Below are positions 58,101 to 60,873 of a stretch of 64,000 bases of DNA, piece by piece. The stretch spans positions 35,504,077-35,568,076 of the forward strand of contig OX411557.1 in assembly GCA_948146395.1 (NCBI GenBank). The letters are read 5' to 3'. The stretch is from Fragum whitleyi. Its lineage: Eukaryota; Mollusca; Bivalvia; Cardiida; Cardiidae. Under the pieces are notes generated by a model, which was given only the letters and a program-made list of their open reading frames with translations, had not been told where the DNA came from and did not search any database. Numbering within the stretch: the first letter of the stretch is position 1; the number at the start of each line of letters is the position of its first letter. The translations under genes were made by a program, and so were the position numbers.

Positions 58101-60015
58101 CACGTGATTGGCTAGGGCTATTGTATATAGCTGACCTTATTGGACTTATCACATGATTTCCAAATATAGTAATGCAAACATGTACTACTAGTAAATTCTT
58201 ACGCAACTTTCAATAAATATCGTTTAAAACATAAATAAGCGTGTTTATAATATACATGAAGTGATAGTTGTGTAATTGTACAGCATTATTACTTTTTTGA
58301 TAATATAAACTGTATGTCTATGTCAAGTTGAGATATACGAAATAGGTCGAAGCGTATTCACATCATGTTCACGTGATATGTGTTCTCAAATAACCCGAAA
58401 TGAAATTATCTTGTGTTCAATTTGCGGTTTTGTTAAATCTAAGTTGGAATTGCTCCGCATTCCAACTTAAAAACCGTTAAAAGAAATGAAATTAACTCAC
58501 TCACTTTGCAAAGACTATACTCTGAATCGAGTATGTCAAAAGGGTTTTGTTTCTTAGAATCGGAACATCGTTAACCTCGATTAGACTAAAAAATGTATCA
58601 ATTTTTTCCATCAAAGATCTGTAAGGTAGGAGCTTGCCAATAAGGAGTTCGGAAGAGTTTACGTGTTGAAATGACGTTAGTGTCATGCCGTAAACACGCT
58701 CAAATTGTTATCTCAGCTCTAAAAGACATGTCTGATAAGGGGTAAAAAGCGTGAACAGGCTTTGTGTGCCAAAACTGTACTCACATGAACAACGTTTGTG
58801 GTTCTACGAAAGGAATGGAAAAGCATGTTAGTGGCGTCATTTTTGGTCAATAAGACGACGTTTTTGTGTCGTCTTTGGACAAAAAAGTGCTTAAACGCAG
58901 TATTGATGATTTATTTGGCCTCTTGATTCATTCAACTTAACTCGGAAATTCGTTTGGCTATTTTTTCATTTAAAAAAAAATATCGCCCTAACAGTAGGGC
59001 TATGGAGAAATTTCAACTTTCGTGGGTATGTTCAAAATTGTCACCGTATTGGGAATACAAGAAAATGTTTTAAAATGATTTTGATGTTGGATTAAAGGTA
59101 ACTTGTTGAGCTAACAAAATAAGTATATTTTAGGCCGAGTCTGTTCACTTATATTTGCATTTAAATGCGGGTTTTAAGTATTGCGTTTTTAAAGTCGCTC
59201 AGTATATATCGATCTTACACTGAAACAAACGATTTTCCTCTACAAATTCAAAGATGCATTTCATATGTTTAAATTTCAGTTGGTTCAAGTTGTTTCATTT
59301 TCACTATATGCGATTTTGTTAAAAAGTTTGTTTTTTTTTTAATATACAAGGACTTTCTAAAGCGTTTCGGGAAAAGTCCTGCCCGCCAGGTATTCTTCGT
59401 TTTTATCAATACTTTTATGTATCGAAAAATTCGATAGGTTCGTAATAGTTATACAGACAAAGTATTCATATTTCGAAAATAATATCGTTAATCATCATAA
59501 CAAAAATGTTAATACTACAACCTTTGTTAACTGCATTAAAATCAAAGATCTGGAAGTACTTAAAGGCTGGATTTTTAGCCAATATTTCTTCTGAATTCTG
59601 AAATTTGTAAACAATGAGCAAATAGGCGATGTACTCTAAGACCAGACTTCACTTGTGTGCAGGCTTATATTTGTCTGGCAAAATCAAGAATATACCTATA
59701 TTATAATTACATACATAACAAGACTTGAAGGAGCAAGTTTTTACCATAGTAGCTCAATAAGATAAATTAAAATAAGTGACAAATAATATTGTCTCAATCC
59801 TAAACATAAATTCAATAAATCATTTAATTTATGTTATAATTCAAATTTCTCTCACCTTCAGTCCCGACTTAGAATCCTATGGAGGCGCCGCAGCCACAAA
59901 TAAACACCGCCTGAGTGCCGACGCCATCTGGGAAGCCACCAGCCTTTGTTACGATAATGCCTCCTACGACAGTTCCCAACAACAAGCACAACCCATCGCT
60001 TCACAACGTATATGA
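964..60015 (+). CDS. Multi-EGF single-pass membrane protein, 3' part of gene (8 exons)
   Basis: Spliced model: 964-1103, 2658-2787, 4026-4190, 5799-5941, 6795-6888, 52741-52875, 53533-53728, 59862-60015. All introns are GT-AG and every junction keeps phase; the result is 385 residues plus a TGA stop. It has six EGF-like domains with the C-x-C..G..C signature, then a spacer of about 20 residues, one transmembrane helix, a basic stop-transfer stretch and a cytoplasmic tail of about 70 residues. It is probably a type I cell-surface adhesion or ligand/receptor protein with the EGFs outside. Several Asn-X-Ser/Thr sites fall in the EGF region. The first exon begins in mid-codon, so the start codon, signal peptide and any further EGFs lie left of the window. 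I cannot assign it to Notch (no ankyrin region), Delta (no DSL seen here) or any named family. The 45.9-kb intron after exon 5 holds at least three antisense gene units. Confidence 0.88.
1244..1676. mobile_element. MITE with ACAGTTAA..CGTGAAATTGACA ends, copy 1
   Basis: TIRs of about 26 bp: ACAGTTAAGAACACCGTGAA on the left and, inverted, ACAGTTAACAACATCGTGAA on the right. The interior contains CGCTCCATTCGTTCATTCC-type segments shared in reverse with 57326-57750. Confidence 0.8.
2658..2787 (+). CDS. EGF gene exon: end of EGF-a, start of EGF-b
   Basis: The acceptor is TTTCACAG and the donor follows G2787. The exon is in phase 0 at the start and phase 1 at the end. It completes EGF-a with FTCRCCEGYSGQYC, which has an extra Cys next to the fifth one, and opens EGF-b with C-x4-C-x2-GGTC. 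Confidence 0.88.
3364..3543. mobile_element. MITE with GTGCGTGACATTTCC ends
   Basis: Left GTGCGTGACATTTCCAA, right TTGGAAATGTCACGCAC. The interior has CAGCCTGTGCATCCGCACA. Full-length relative at 60061-60285; partial relatives at about 2256-2350 and 53078-53290. Confidence 0.8.
3600..3785 (+). repeat. tRNA-derived SINE-like copy
   Basis: An A-box-like GTAGCCGAGGGGTAGAGCG and a B-box-like GAGATCGATTTCCG sit at tRNA spacing, followed by a non-tRNA body. It does not fold as a complete tRNA. Confidence 0.55.
4026..4190 (+). CDS. EGF gene exon: end of EGF-b, start of EGF-c
   Basis: This is a symmetric phase 1-1 exon of 165 nt, with acceptor TGTTTCAG and donor GTATGG. It encodes HCECGPFFTGQYC, closing EGF-b, then the first five Cys of EGF-c (SCRSNPCQSGVC ... 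QCYC). Symmetric exons of this kind are a common unit of EGF shuffling. Confidence 0.9.
5099..5265. mobile_element. Palindromic MITE (CTTAAGGTAGTG ends), copy 1
   Basis: Nearly the whole 167 bp is one inverted repeat: CTTAAGGTAG...CTACCTTAAG with the centre TTTCCTAATGAAA..TTAGGAAA. Same family as 9805-9969 and 10776-11165. Confidence 0.9.
5799..5941 (+). CDS. EGF gene exon: end of EGF-c and whole EGF-d
   Basis: The acceptor is CTTTACAG and the donor is GTAATA. The exon runs from phase 1 to phase 0. GFHGKQC closes EGF-c, followed by a full six-Cys EGF-d (NECISNPC, GGTCVD, YTCVC, GINC). The NEC start and the CVDxxxxYTC segment resemble the calcium-binding EGF consensus. Confidence 0.92.
6364..6733. 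mobile_element. MITE of the same family, diverged copy
   Basis: Left end CAGTTACGAACACTTTGAGA, right end TGATATTGTTGTAATTGT. The interior shares AATGGAATT..TTGAACG and GCGAATGGAGCGCATATGAA-type stretches. It sits just before the exon at 6795. Confidence 0.55.
6795..6888 (+). CDS. EGF gene exon: first part of EGF-e
   Basis: The acceptor is TTTTTTACAG and the donor is GTAATAC. The 94-nt exon encodes LCHPNPC, NSSCVD and FTCTCPDGLTG. The domain stops one cysteine short, and that last Cys is supplied 45.9 kb away by the exon at 52741, in phase. Confidence 0.88.
8292..8597 (+). repeat. Two direct units of 167 bp, each with a hairpin
   Basis: Units start GTGACCC at 8292 and 8459. Each has an inverted pair, ACCCTAGTCAGACTGCGC/GTGCAGACTGACTAGGGT in the second. 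Fragments of the hairpin recur at 27345 and 53876. Confidence 0.75.
9134..9331 (+). repeat. Tandem duplication, 99-bp units
   Basis: ATTGAGAAAAGAGAGAAATT recurs at 9134 and 9233 with about 95% identity. The length is a multiple of 3, which explains an 83-codon open frame across it. Confidence 0.85.
9366..9567. mobile_element. MITE with TTACCCTTGTCATG-type ends, copy 1
   Basis: Left TTAATCCTTATCATGCTGAA; right, inverted, TTTACCCTTATCATGTTGAA. Related copies at 23389-23630 and 62950-63056. Confidence 0.75.
9805..9969. mobile_element. Palindromic MITE, copy 2
   Basis: 165 bp; same ends and same core (GATCTTTCACAATGTTGACC) as the copy at 5099. Confidence 0.9.
10776..11165. mobile_element. Palindromic MITE, copy 3, split by a SINE
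   Basis: The left half 10776-10861 and right half about 11083-11165 match copies 1 and 2. Between them, at the hairpin centre, is a SINE of about 220 bp. It lies in the 3' flank of SMCO4. Confidence 0.85.
10862..11083 (+). repeat. tRNA-derived SINE inserted in MITE copy 3
   Basis: A-box-like GGTGGCCAAGTGATAAAGG and B box GGTTCGAATCC, followed by a CACGCAGCTGAAAAATTGGG body shared with the SINE at 21702. Not a functional tRNA. The exact edges are uncertain by a few bases. Confidence 0.75.
11397..11570 (-). CDS. SMCO4: SMCO4 homologue, small single-pass membrane protein (57 aa)
   Basis: A single coding exon: ATG at 11570-11568, TAA at 11399-11397. The start MRQLKGPVKKE followed by a Lys/Arg/Glu-rich stretch, TVVLP and about 20 hydrophobic residues (VFLGLVALLVGFVLY) matches vertebrate SMCO4 (59 aa), which begins MRQLKG-KPKKE and has TVVLP before its membrane segment. 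The product should be a tail-side membrane protein with a charged N-terminus; its function is unknown in any species I know of. The exon begins at an acceptor (TTATTTTTACAG) at 11621, so about 50 bases of 5'UTR precede the ATG. This is a short gene easily missed by length cut-offs. The conserved N-terminus makes the identification firm. Confidence 0.9.
   Translation of the reverse strand: MRQLKGPVKKESRKDKRERKKDNTEIKEKMQTVVLPVFLGLVALLVGFVLYSTNFRV
12083..12136 (+). repeat. 27-bp tandem duplication
   Basis: TCTCAATAAAGATATATATA plus GATTAAC occurs twice head to tail in the SMCO4 intron. Confidence 0.85.
12866..13020 (-). other. SMCO4: Likely non-coding 5' exon of SMCO4 (left edge firm, right edge guessed)
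   Basis: A good donor, ACCGAG|GTAAGAAAGG, sits at 12866/12865 on the minus strand and would splice to the acceptor at 11621. No conserved ORF is seen. The transcription start is unknown; the right edge is a guess. The palindromic motif block at 13213-13258 lies just upstream. Confidence 0.5.
13213..13260 (+). promoter_or_regulatory. Promoter-proximal conserved block, copy 1
   Basis: About 45 bases (GGTACGATGAAAAGGAGCCC, then GGGATATGAATAATTCATGA) recur inverted at 50932-50982 with few differences. It contains the near-palindrome ATGAATAATTCAT. It lies about 200 bp upstream of the SMCO4 5' exon, as the other copy lies upstream of the MULE-like gene. Its regulatory role is inferred from position only. 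It is in the opposite orientation relative to its gene. Confidence 0.4.
13330..18900 (+). repeat. Array A: degenerate tandem repeat, about 70-bp units
   Basis: The recurring unit has GGGCTCTATTACAGGTAGTG, GAGCCCCAGTAGCGGGATAT and CTTGTCTGTACAACATAAAA, with a hairpin GGGGCTC/GAGCCCC. Spacing is 60-80 bp with many indels and substitutions, so it is old. Most units are on the + strand. Units are inverted at about 17780-17990 and 18790-18900. It is interrupted at 15968-17094 by a TIR element. All ORFs here are repeat artefacts. Confidence 0.9.
15968..17094. mobile_element. 1.13-kb non-autonomous TIR element inside array A
   Basis: The left end TATATACTCAGCAAAAAAAG and the right end, read inverted, TATATACTGAGCAAAAATAA form 30-bp TIRs that both reach AAGTATCCA. 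Array units abut both ends. There is no ORF of note inside. The target looks TA-rich. Superfamily unassigned. Confidence 0.75.
19458..19680. mobile_element. Palindromic MITE
   Basis: Arms begin GCCGTTGTCACAATATATGT and its complement at about 19660-19680, and continue through TTCTCTTTTAAATT. Arms of about 55-75 bp around a SINE-like or unrelated centre. Confidence 0.75.
20730..21250. mobile_element. Mariner-like remnant, 521 bp
   Basis: The left end TATGAGGAATGTTCACAAAG and inverted right end TACGAGGGGTGTTCCAAAAA have the mariner TIR pattern (TA-GAGGG-TGTTC). No transposase reading frame is left. Confidence 0.75.
21702..21968 (+). repeat. tRNA-derived SINE, near full length
   Basis: Head GCTGAGTGGTTAGCGCGCTC and B box GGGTTTGAGCC, body CCACCCAGCTGTAAAAGTGG, A-rich tail at about 21954. 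Same family as the copy at 10862. Confidence 0.8.
22594..22662 (-). repeat. 5'-truncated SINE tail with 12-bp target duplication
   Basis: Only the tail (GATTGATTGAATGGAGTTTA, ACGCCGCTTTCAACATTAT) is present. TCAGTTATCTGA flanks it at 22594-22605 and 22651-22662. Confidence 0.85.
23243..23329 (-). CDS. USP last exon with stop
   Basis: The acceptor is ATCTTTTTTAG; 28 codons run to TAA at 23245-23243. It encodes ITAVRDITVELQQAYVIFYK and LPRPYID. The AYVxFY motif is the standard end of a USP catalytic domain, and the protein stops right after it. Confidence 0.88.
   Translation of the reverse strand: MTAVRDITVELQQAYVIFYKALPRPYID
23243..31568 (-). CDS. USP-type ubiquitin carboxyl-terminal hydrolase, C-terminal half (7 exons)
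   Basis: Model (5' to 3'): 31568-31507, 31190-31117, 29935-29865, 28722-28645, 27159-27078, 25941-25819, 23329-23243. All are GT-AG with matching phases and give 191 residues plus a TAA stop. The order fits the second half of a peptidase C19 domain: FIGELENTVTCCSC (first Cys pair of the zinc site), EPFQGISLPLK, NLEEAVHNYFS, YYCKRCK (second Cys pair), MPKYFILQLNRF, then the His box GTSSGHYIAF with WFRLDD, and finally AYVIFYK. The catalytic Cys box (N-x-GNTC) and everything before residue about 130 of a normal USP domain are not found. The first exon begins in phase 2, which does not join exon 10 of the MULE-like gene directly. It may be part of a chimeric gene, a separate truncated gene, or a gene with an unrecognised upstream exon. 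Confidence 0.82.
23389..23630. mobile_element. MITE with TTACCCTTGTCATG-type ends, copy 2
   Basis: Left TTACCCCTTGTCATGCTGAA, right inverted AACCCTTGTAATGCTGAACC. Lies just upstream (minus strand) of the USP last exon. Confidence 0.75.
24440..25240 (+). repeat. Tandem repeat, about 140-175-bp units
   Basis: The landmark CACCATATATGG recurs at about 24605, 24785, 24915 and 25077, with CCATTAAAGCCATGTTTTT after it. In the USP intron between U6 and the last exon. Confidence 0.8.
25819..25941 (-). CDS. USP exon U6 (His box)
   Basis: 41 codons, phase 0-0; acceptor TATGCATAG and donor GTAATAAA. It encodes LRLFAFVKHLGRGTSSGHYI, AFVE and WFRLDDMK. The His of GHYIA is the catalytic base of C19 peptidases, and the Asp of LDD is the usual third residue, so both are retained. 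Confidence 0.92.
27078..27159 (-). CDS. USP exon U5
   Basis: 82 nt; acceptor ACCTTTTAG and donor GTAGGTGG. It encodes FTSSGKLNNSVDVPPVLKVR and EYVAPDK. Phase 2 to 0. Confidence 0.85.
27868..28462 (+). repeat. Dispersed repeat copy with CAGACAGACAGAC stretch
   Basis: ATGATGCCCACTTTTTCCAT, GACCTTGACCC, CAGACAGACAGACCCACAAA, GGTAAAACAATGTGCC and GGGGCATAAA. Long degenerate copy in the USP intron between U4 and U5. Confidence 0.55.
28645..28722 (-). CDS. USP exon U4
   Basis: 78 nt; acceptor TTTTTACAG and donor GTACTTTG. It completes the second Cys pair (CKRCK) and encodes KIKQMPKYFILQLNR, the strand before the palm of the USP fold. Phase 2-2. Confidence 0.9.
29080..29515 (+). repeat. Tandem repeat, about 155-bp units (3 copies)
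   Basis: CAGCAAGTTTGGTGATGATC recurs at 29246 and 29400, with a weaker copy at 29093. Units include AAAAAGGGGCACAACTCT. Frames of 70-95 codons over it are artefacts. Confidence 0.8.
29865..29935 (-). CDS. USP exon U3
   Basis: 71 nt; acceptor TCTTTTGCAG and donor GTATATAC. It encodes SNLEEAVHNYFSTEILE and YYCKR. Phase 0 to 2. Confidence 0.85.
31117..31190 (-). CDS. USP exon U2
   Basis: 74 nt; acceptor TTATTTTCAG and donor GTGAGT. It encodes TCCSC (zinc-site pair), EPFQGISLPLKM. Phase 1 to 0. Confidence 0.85.
31507..31568 (-). CDS. USP exon U1
   Basis: 62 nt; acceptor ATTACATATAG and donor GTATTTG. It encodes EIRHSEEELTHMFIGELENT and opens in phase 2. A dispersed repeat starts about 20 bp upstream of its acceptor, so insertion may have removed the preceding exon. 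An internal ATG (Met before FIGEL) is the only visible start. Confidence 0.72.
31588..31842 (+). repeat. Dispersed repeat between MULE-like exon 10 and USP exon U1
   Basis: Starts GATGTGTTTGTGAAACACTT-like, passes TTGACCTTGACCTTGAAATC, ends near GGGCATACAATG. Related stretches at 27868-28462, 40464-40730 and 41815-42330. It begins about 20 bp from the U1 acceptor. Confidence 0.7.
32043..32217 (-). CDS. MULE-like gene exon 10 (last recognised)
   Basis: 175 nt; acceptor TATCTACAG, first base completing an Arg codon. It encodes RTYCMDIPDFLRNRPAWFVR and KLELADLIQKEEIE. The candidate donor GTAAAA follows HFM at 32043. If not spliced, the frame reads VKRIYI to a TAG at 32024. Related proteins continue with VKS and a SWIM finger, so either the donor or a truncation is possible. 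Confidence 0.72.
32043..50863 (-). CDS. ALS2CR8/CARF-like and MULE-transposase-like protein (10 exons, 637 codons)
   Basis: Model (5' to 3'): 50863-50701, 49139-48973, 48035-47925, 42541-42380, 41568-41351, 40026-39793, 39151-38886, 37709-37468, 36718-36546, 32217-32043. All introns are GT-AG and the phases agree at all nine joins, giving exactly 637 codons. The start ATG has a good context (AAAAGATGG). Residues 55-100 (KIWFERVGVVSNTGLPF, CMFGRDK), 140-200 (a Lys-rich NCKAK motif, FYISLPE, HPVSQ) and 204-275 fit the ALS2CR8 region of calcium-responsive transcription factor-like proteins. Residues 352-545 fit the MULE transposase fold: LLDATY (D361), FMTD (D426), a C-x2-H at 447/450, then RWVWTFR and NTNNGLERQNK. 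It is probably a domesticated nuclear DNA-binding factor. The expected SWIM zinc finger after exon 10 is not visible, so the 3' end is uncertain. Confidence 0.82.
32398..32472. mobile_element. Short hairpin repeat (GAGTGAACAACA ends)
   Basis: AACAACAAAAGCTATATTTT pairs with AATATAGCTTTTATTGTT across TAGTGGCATGCCACAAG. Related half-copies at 2466-2525 and 54020-54050. Confidence 0.65.
32605..33400 (+). repeat. Tandem repeat, about 158-bp units (5 copies)
   Basis: GTAGGAGAAATACTACAGAC-type landmarks at about 32750, 32908, 33060 and 33229, with AGGGGATTTAATTCAGCA in between. Same family at 47590-47870. Confidence 0.8.
35018..35290 (-). repeat. SINE copy (CTCCATT tail family), minus orientation
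   Basis: The tail reads on + as AATGGAGTTTAATGCTGCTT, and the body contains GGATTCCTGGTA, CAAGCTGCTATACCC and GGGAGACAAATG. Same family as 35985 and 63362. Diverged. Confidence 0.75.
35985..36175 (-). repeat. SINE copy (CTCCATT tail family), tail lost
   Basis: Body only: GTGGATTCCTGGTATATCTC, CCTAGCTGCTATCCCAC, GGTGAGAAGTAAATG, ending near a degenerate B box (GGAGATCAAACAAATG). Confidence 0.7.
36546..36718 (-). CDS. MULE-like gene exon 9
   Basis: 173 nt, phase 0 to 2; acceptor TATTTTACAG. Two donors are possible, five bases apart. The second (GTGAGTTG after 36546) is chosen because it keeps phase into exon 10. It encodes RWVWTFRSAMKTIVNTNNGL, ERQNKIFKYNYLE and an ITEYLPSM end. Confidence 0.88.
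37468..37709 (-). CDS. MULE-like gene exon 8
   Basis: 80 codons plus two bases, phase 1 to 0; acceptor TTTTCACAG and donor GTAGAT. TFVYICDFHREQSWTRWV carries the C-x2-H pair found after the second Asp in MULE transposases. The rest is helical and ends WFSRTWLPEYK. Confidence 0.9.
38615..38770. mobile_element. Diverged copy of the TTAACCCTTT MITE
   Basis: AACATTGTGGAAAAAAAGAT, GCTTGTTCACAAGCAATAGC, AATGTTTTCA and AGGGACATAAAAAG match the middle of the family. The ends have decayed. It lies in the MULE-like intron between exons 7 and 8. Confidence 0.6.
38886..39151 (-). CDS. MULE-like gene exon 7 (DDE core)
   Basis: 266 nt, phase 2 to 1; acceptor TATTTTAG and donor GTATGT. It contains YGNQICLLDATYRTTKYSLP, LAVKTNVGYSVVGEFVVQ and FMTDFCEREIHAIEE. 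D361 and D426 align with the first two acidic residues of the MULE catalytic triad as I know the family. Confidence 0.92.
39793..40026 (-). CDS. MULE-like gene exon 6
   Basis: 234 nt, phase 2-2; acceptor TTTGTCAG and donor GTATTAAT. It holds an acidic linker (EEPPP-like, then EQDDEDEFF) and the FFFCHQSQYQRHLLRR segment that in this family sits just before the DDE core. Confidence 0.86.
40464..40730 (+). repeat. Dispersed repeat copy (TGTTTGTGAAACACTTA family)
   Basis: AAGATGTGTTTGTGAAACAC at the left; ACAACGGTTAAACAATATGC and GGGCATC at the right. In the MULE-like intron between exons 5 and 6. Confidence 0.65.
41351..41568 (-). CDS. MULE-like gene exon 5
   Basis: 218 nt, phase 0 to 2; acceptor TATATTTCAG and donor GTATTTTC. 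It encodes a helical region, VSKEIREKIYELVAAGVSSV, followed by KRHLKTFLSQLF and a Pro-rich turn, then LSQQRLR. It has the length and pattern expected of the CARF-type middle region before the transposase part. Confidence 0.87.
42380..42541 (-). CDS. MULE-like gene exon 4
   Basis: 54 codons, phase 0-0; acceptor TTGTTTAAG and donor GTAAAAAAG. It encodes a basic stretch (RQKKTSRELRCQ) and RRFYISLPE, ending HGNCHPVSQ. The order FY-x-SLP then HPV is typical of ALS2CR8 proteins. Confidence 0.85.
43637..43720. mobile_element. 84-bp perfect-hairpin MITE in array B
   Basis: Two 40-base arms (starting ATATCGAGGGGTCAGTGCAA) pair at 38 of 40 positions around a 4-base loop. It splits an array unit at its GTATATG segment and appears flanked by the TA-type target ATAT. 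Confidence 0.8.
45584..47360 (+). repeat. Homogeneous 79-bp satellite core, 22 units
   Basis: The ATGTCACTAT landmark occurs at 45627 (one variant unit at 45864) and every 79 bp to 47286: 21 spacings with no indel. Units differ only by scattered substitutions. 79 is not a multiple of 3, so overlapping 62-codon frames recur in every unit; they are not genes. Confidence 0.95.
47590..47870 (+). repeat. Tandem repeat, two units of the 158-bp family
   Basis: CAAGGGGAGATAATTCAACA and CAAGGGGACATAATTCAGCA are about 160 bp apart. It lies between array B and MULE-like exon 3. Confidence 0.7.
47925..48035 (-). CDS. MULE-like gene exon 3
   Basis: 37 codons, phase 0-0; acceptor ATTTTTACAG and donor GTATTT. 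It is basic: HRRKIQGSKKKNCKAKI, then VVLEVDVFPDFM. It is separated from exon 4 by an intron almost entirely occupied by repeat array B. Confidence 0.8.
48718..48860 (+). repeat. Simple repeats
   Basis: TTACTTACTTACTTAC, then a G-run at 48780 and an AAT-rich microsatellite at 48820-48855. Confidence 0.8.
48973..49139 (-). CDS. MULE-like gene exon 2
   Basis: The acceptor follows a T-run (TTTTTTTTAG) and the donor is GTACTG. The exon runs from phase 1 to phase 0. It carries IWFERVGVVSNTGLPF and CMFGRDKHLSRHKK, the part that most resembles the CARF N-terminal domain, and ends in a Gln-rich stretch. Confidence 0.83.
50283..50511. mobile_element. MITE with TTAACCCTTT ends, copy 1
   Basis: 229 bp: TTAACCCTTTCCTGTTTTAC on the left; inverted right end TTAACCCTTTGCTGTTTAAT. 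Contains the hairpin AGAAATTGCTTGTCAGAAGC. About 95% identical to 62301-62526. Lies in intron 1 of the MULE-like gene. Confidence 0.88.
50701..50863 (-). CDS. MULE-like gene exon 1 with start codon
   Basis: ATG at 50863-50861 and donor GTAAGA after 50701; it ends in phase 1. It encodes 54 residues, from MAAPAWSNLWEGV to ESIYGTGA. A 5'UTR of unknown length lies to the right. A conserved palindromic motif block is present at about 50905-50990. Confidence 0.78.
50900..50985 (-). promoter_or_regulatory. Promoter-proximal conserved block, copy 2, with doubled palindrome
   Basis: Inverted counterpart of the block at 13213. Here CATGAATTATTCATAT occurs twice, at about 50907 and 50935, 30 to 95 bp upstream of the MULE-like start codon. 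The segment GGAGCCCTGCT..GGGATAT also resembles the unit of arrays A and B (GGAGCCCCAGTAGCGGGATA). Confidence 0.4.
52012..52180. mobile_element. Palindromic MITE, copy 2
   Basis: Diverged copy of the element at 229-392. The arms are weaker and the loop differs (ACCACGAGATAGTGGGG). Confidence 0.7.
52243..52480 (+). repeat. tRNA-derived SINE-like copy upstream of the EGF-f exon
   Basis: Head CATAGCGCAGTTGGTAGCGT, B-box-like GGGTTCGTTCA. The anticodon arm and acceptor do not pair as in a tRNA. The right edge is uncertain. Confidence 0.6.
52741..52875 (+). CDS. EGF gene exon: last Cys of EGF-e and whole EGF-f
   Basis: The acceptor is GAATTTCAG and the donor is GTAAGC. The phase 1-1 exon starts with ATC, the sixth Cys of EGF-e. 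EGF-f follows with INECSSNPC, GTCVDLKNGFEC, IC and GIHC, which fits a calcium-binding EGF. It is the membrane-proximal EGF. Confidence 0.92.
53078..53290. mobile_element. Partial MITE copy between EGF exons
   Basis: GACATATCCAACATTTC and CAGCCTGTGCAGCCGCACAG match the family at 3364. The right end is not clear. The 121-codon minus-strand ORF across it has no recognisable domain. Confidence 0.6.
53533..53728 (+). CDS. EGF gene exon: transmembrane segment
   Basis: The acceptor is TTTCATTTCAG and the donor is GTAAAT. The 196-nt exon runs from phase 1 to phase 2. It encodes an acidic and proline-containing linker, about 23 hydrophobic residues from LYVVAGT to VACYC, and then a strongly basic juxtamembrane region (RQLTWRRMRYKKR). 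The charge order gives an outside-in orientation with the EGFs extracellular. Confidence 0.92.
54640..55760 (+). repeat. Tandem repeat, about 156-bp units (7 copies)
   Basis: The landmark GGAGGAGATGTCGTTCAAAG recurs at about 54795, 54952, 55110, 55260, 55415 and 55572. Units are 75-85% alike. Each also carries GTAAAGTTTAATTGAAATC. Confidence 0.85.
56183..57161. repeat. Large foldback: two arms of about 275 bp, 426-bp loop
   Basis: Arms 56183-56457 and 56884-57161 are inverted copies (for example CATCCAGGTAGTGCTACAAC against its complement at 56884). Similarity is imperfect but continuous along the arm. Confidence 0.85.
57326..57750. mobile_element. MITE of the same family, copy 3
   Basis: TIRs ACAGTTAATAACATCGTGAC and, inverted, ACAGTTAGTTATATCGTGAA. 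The interior is largely the reverse of the copy at 1244. It lies within the 5.15-kb TIR element. Confidence 0.8.
58010..58122 (+). repeat. Direct repeat with AAGCAGATCACGTGATTGGC
   Basis: Two copies, about 68 bp apart (CATTGCCAAATAAGCAGATC and CATTACCAAATAAGCAGATC). Each contains the palindrome ATCACGTGAT, an E-box-like site. Confidence 0.7.
59862..60015 (+). CDS. EGF gene last coding exon: cytoplasmic tail and stop
   Basis: The acceptor is CTCACCTTCAG. Its first T completes a Cys codon with the preceding TG, then 50 residues run to TGA at 60013-60015. The tail is polar, with tyrosines in LESYGG, LCYDNASYDSS and a QQQ stretch. I recognise no PDZ-binding C-terminus or other docking motif. The codons are markedly GC-richer than the surrounding introns, supporting real coding sequence. 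Confidence 0.88.
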
Positions 60016-60060
60016 GAGGAGCAAAAAACAGAAATCCGACAGAAAATAGAATTTAGCCTT

Positions 60061-60285
60061 TGCGTAAGATTTCCAACACTTTCAAATATGTGCAAAGCAA
60101 AGACTCTGACCAGCCTGTGCATCCGCACAATCTGACCAGAGCCTTCACTATGTGTTTAGTCGACAAATAAGTTCTCAAAGTTATTGTAGAACATCAGGTA
60201 ACTTTATATTTACAGTGTGTGGCTGTATACATTGCTCAGTGTTTGCATCTCATGAACATTTCAAATTGTTGGAAATGTCACGCAC
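60061..60285. mobile_element. MITE with GTGCGTGACATTTCC ends, second copy
   Basis: Left TGCGTAAGATTTCCAACA, right TGTTGGAAATGTCACGCAC-like. The interior CAGCCTGTGCATCCGCACA is identical to the 3364 copy. It begins 46 bp after the EGF stop codon, so it may lie in the 3'UTR. Confidence 0.8.
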
Positions 60286-60689
60286 AGACTCAAATCATGA
60301 TGTGTATGTATCGATAAGGACTTTGGGAAAAGGCCTATGCTCACTATATCTGAAATGACCGATCGCGGCTGTCACTGAAAAATCGACAACCAATCAAATT
60401 ATTCAATTAAATAGAGAGTGATAATTTGAAATTACCATTTTTACAATAATTTTAAAAATATGCTTGATTGAATATAACTTGGTCGCTATAGCTATCATTT
60501 AAATCACCCAATCAGTAGGCCTGCAAGTAGCTAACGCGTTATTAAGCAGTCAAATGACGTTTTTAATCTCTGATATGAGAAGTTTTGCTAGGTCTGCAGG
60601 ATAATATGTAAGGGCGTAACTTCCATTACGCACATTACGTTAGTGCGTAATAGAAATAAATCCTCTTTCGAAAAATGTATTTGGTGAAC

Positions 60690-60873
60690 GATCATAACAT
60701 CGAAACTACAACTTATTCCGATGTTTTGATTATTCAACAATGCCCAAATCATAGAAAAGGGGAGCGGACGGAGGACAATTATCTTGTGTTACAGTCCAGA
60801 TATCGCCTTTATCCAATATATTCTATTTTGGTCGCCTTCTGAGTGCGTATAAATTTCAAAATCCTAGTTACGC
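60690..60873 (-). repeat. Dispersed repeat, inverted partner of 729-920
   Basis: Reverse-complement copy of 729-920 with many substitutions. The two copies bracket all recognised genes of the window. Confidence 0.75.

Larger units (their letters stand above)
54055..59208. mobile_element. 5.15-kb TIR element in the last EGF intron
   Basis: The left end TATATACTGAGCGAATTTAA and the inverted right end TATATACTGAGCGACTTTAA continue to AAACGCAA, giving 28-bp TIRs with one mismatch. The outer 12 bases match the 1.13-kb element at 15968. Inside are a 156-bp tandem array, a large foldback, another MITE copy and small duplications. No transposase is seen, so it is non-autonomous or a composite. Confidence 0.6.

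Noticed and set aside
59776..59861. Upstream extension of the last EGF exon
   Set aside because: The open frame runs left into the polypyrimidine tract, but the CTTCAG acceptor at 59861 with phase-2 joining is clear.
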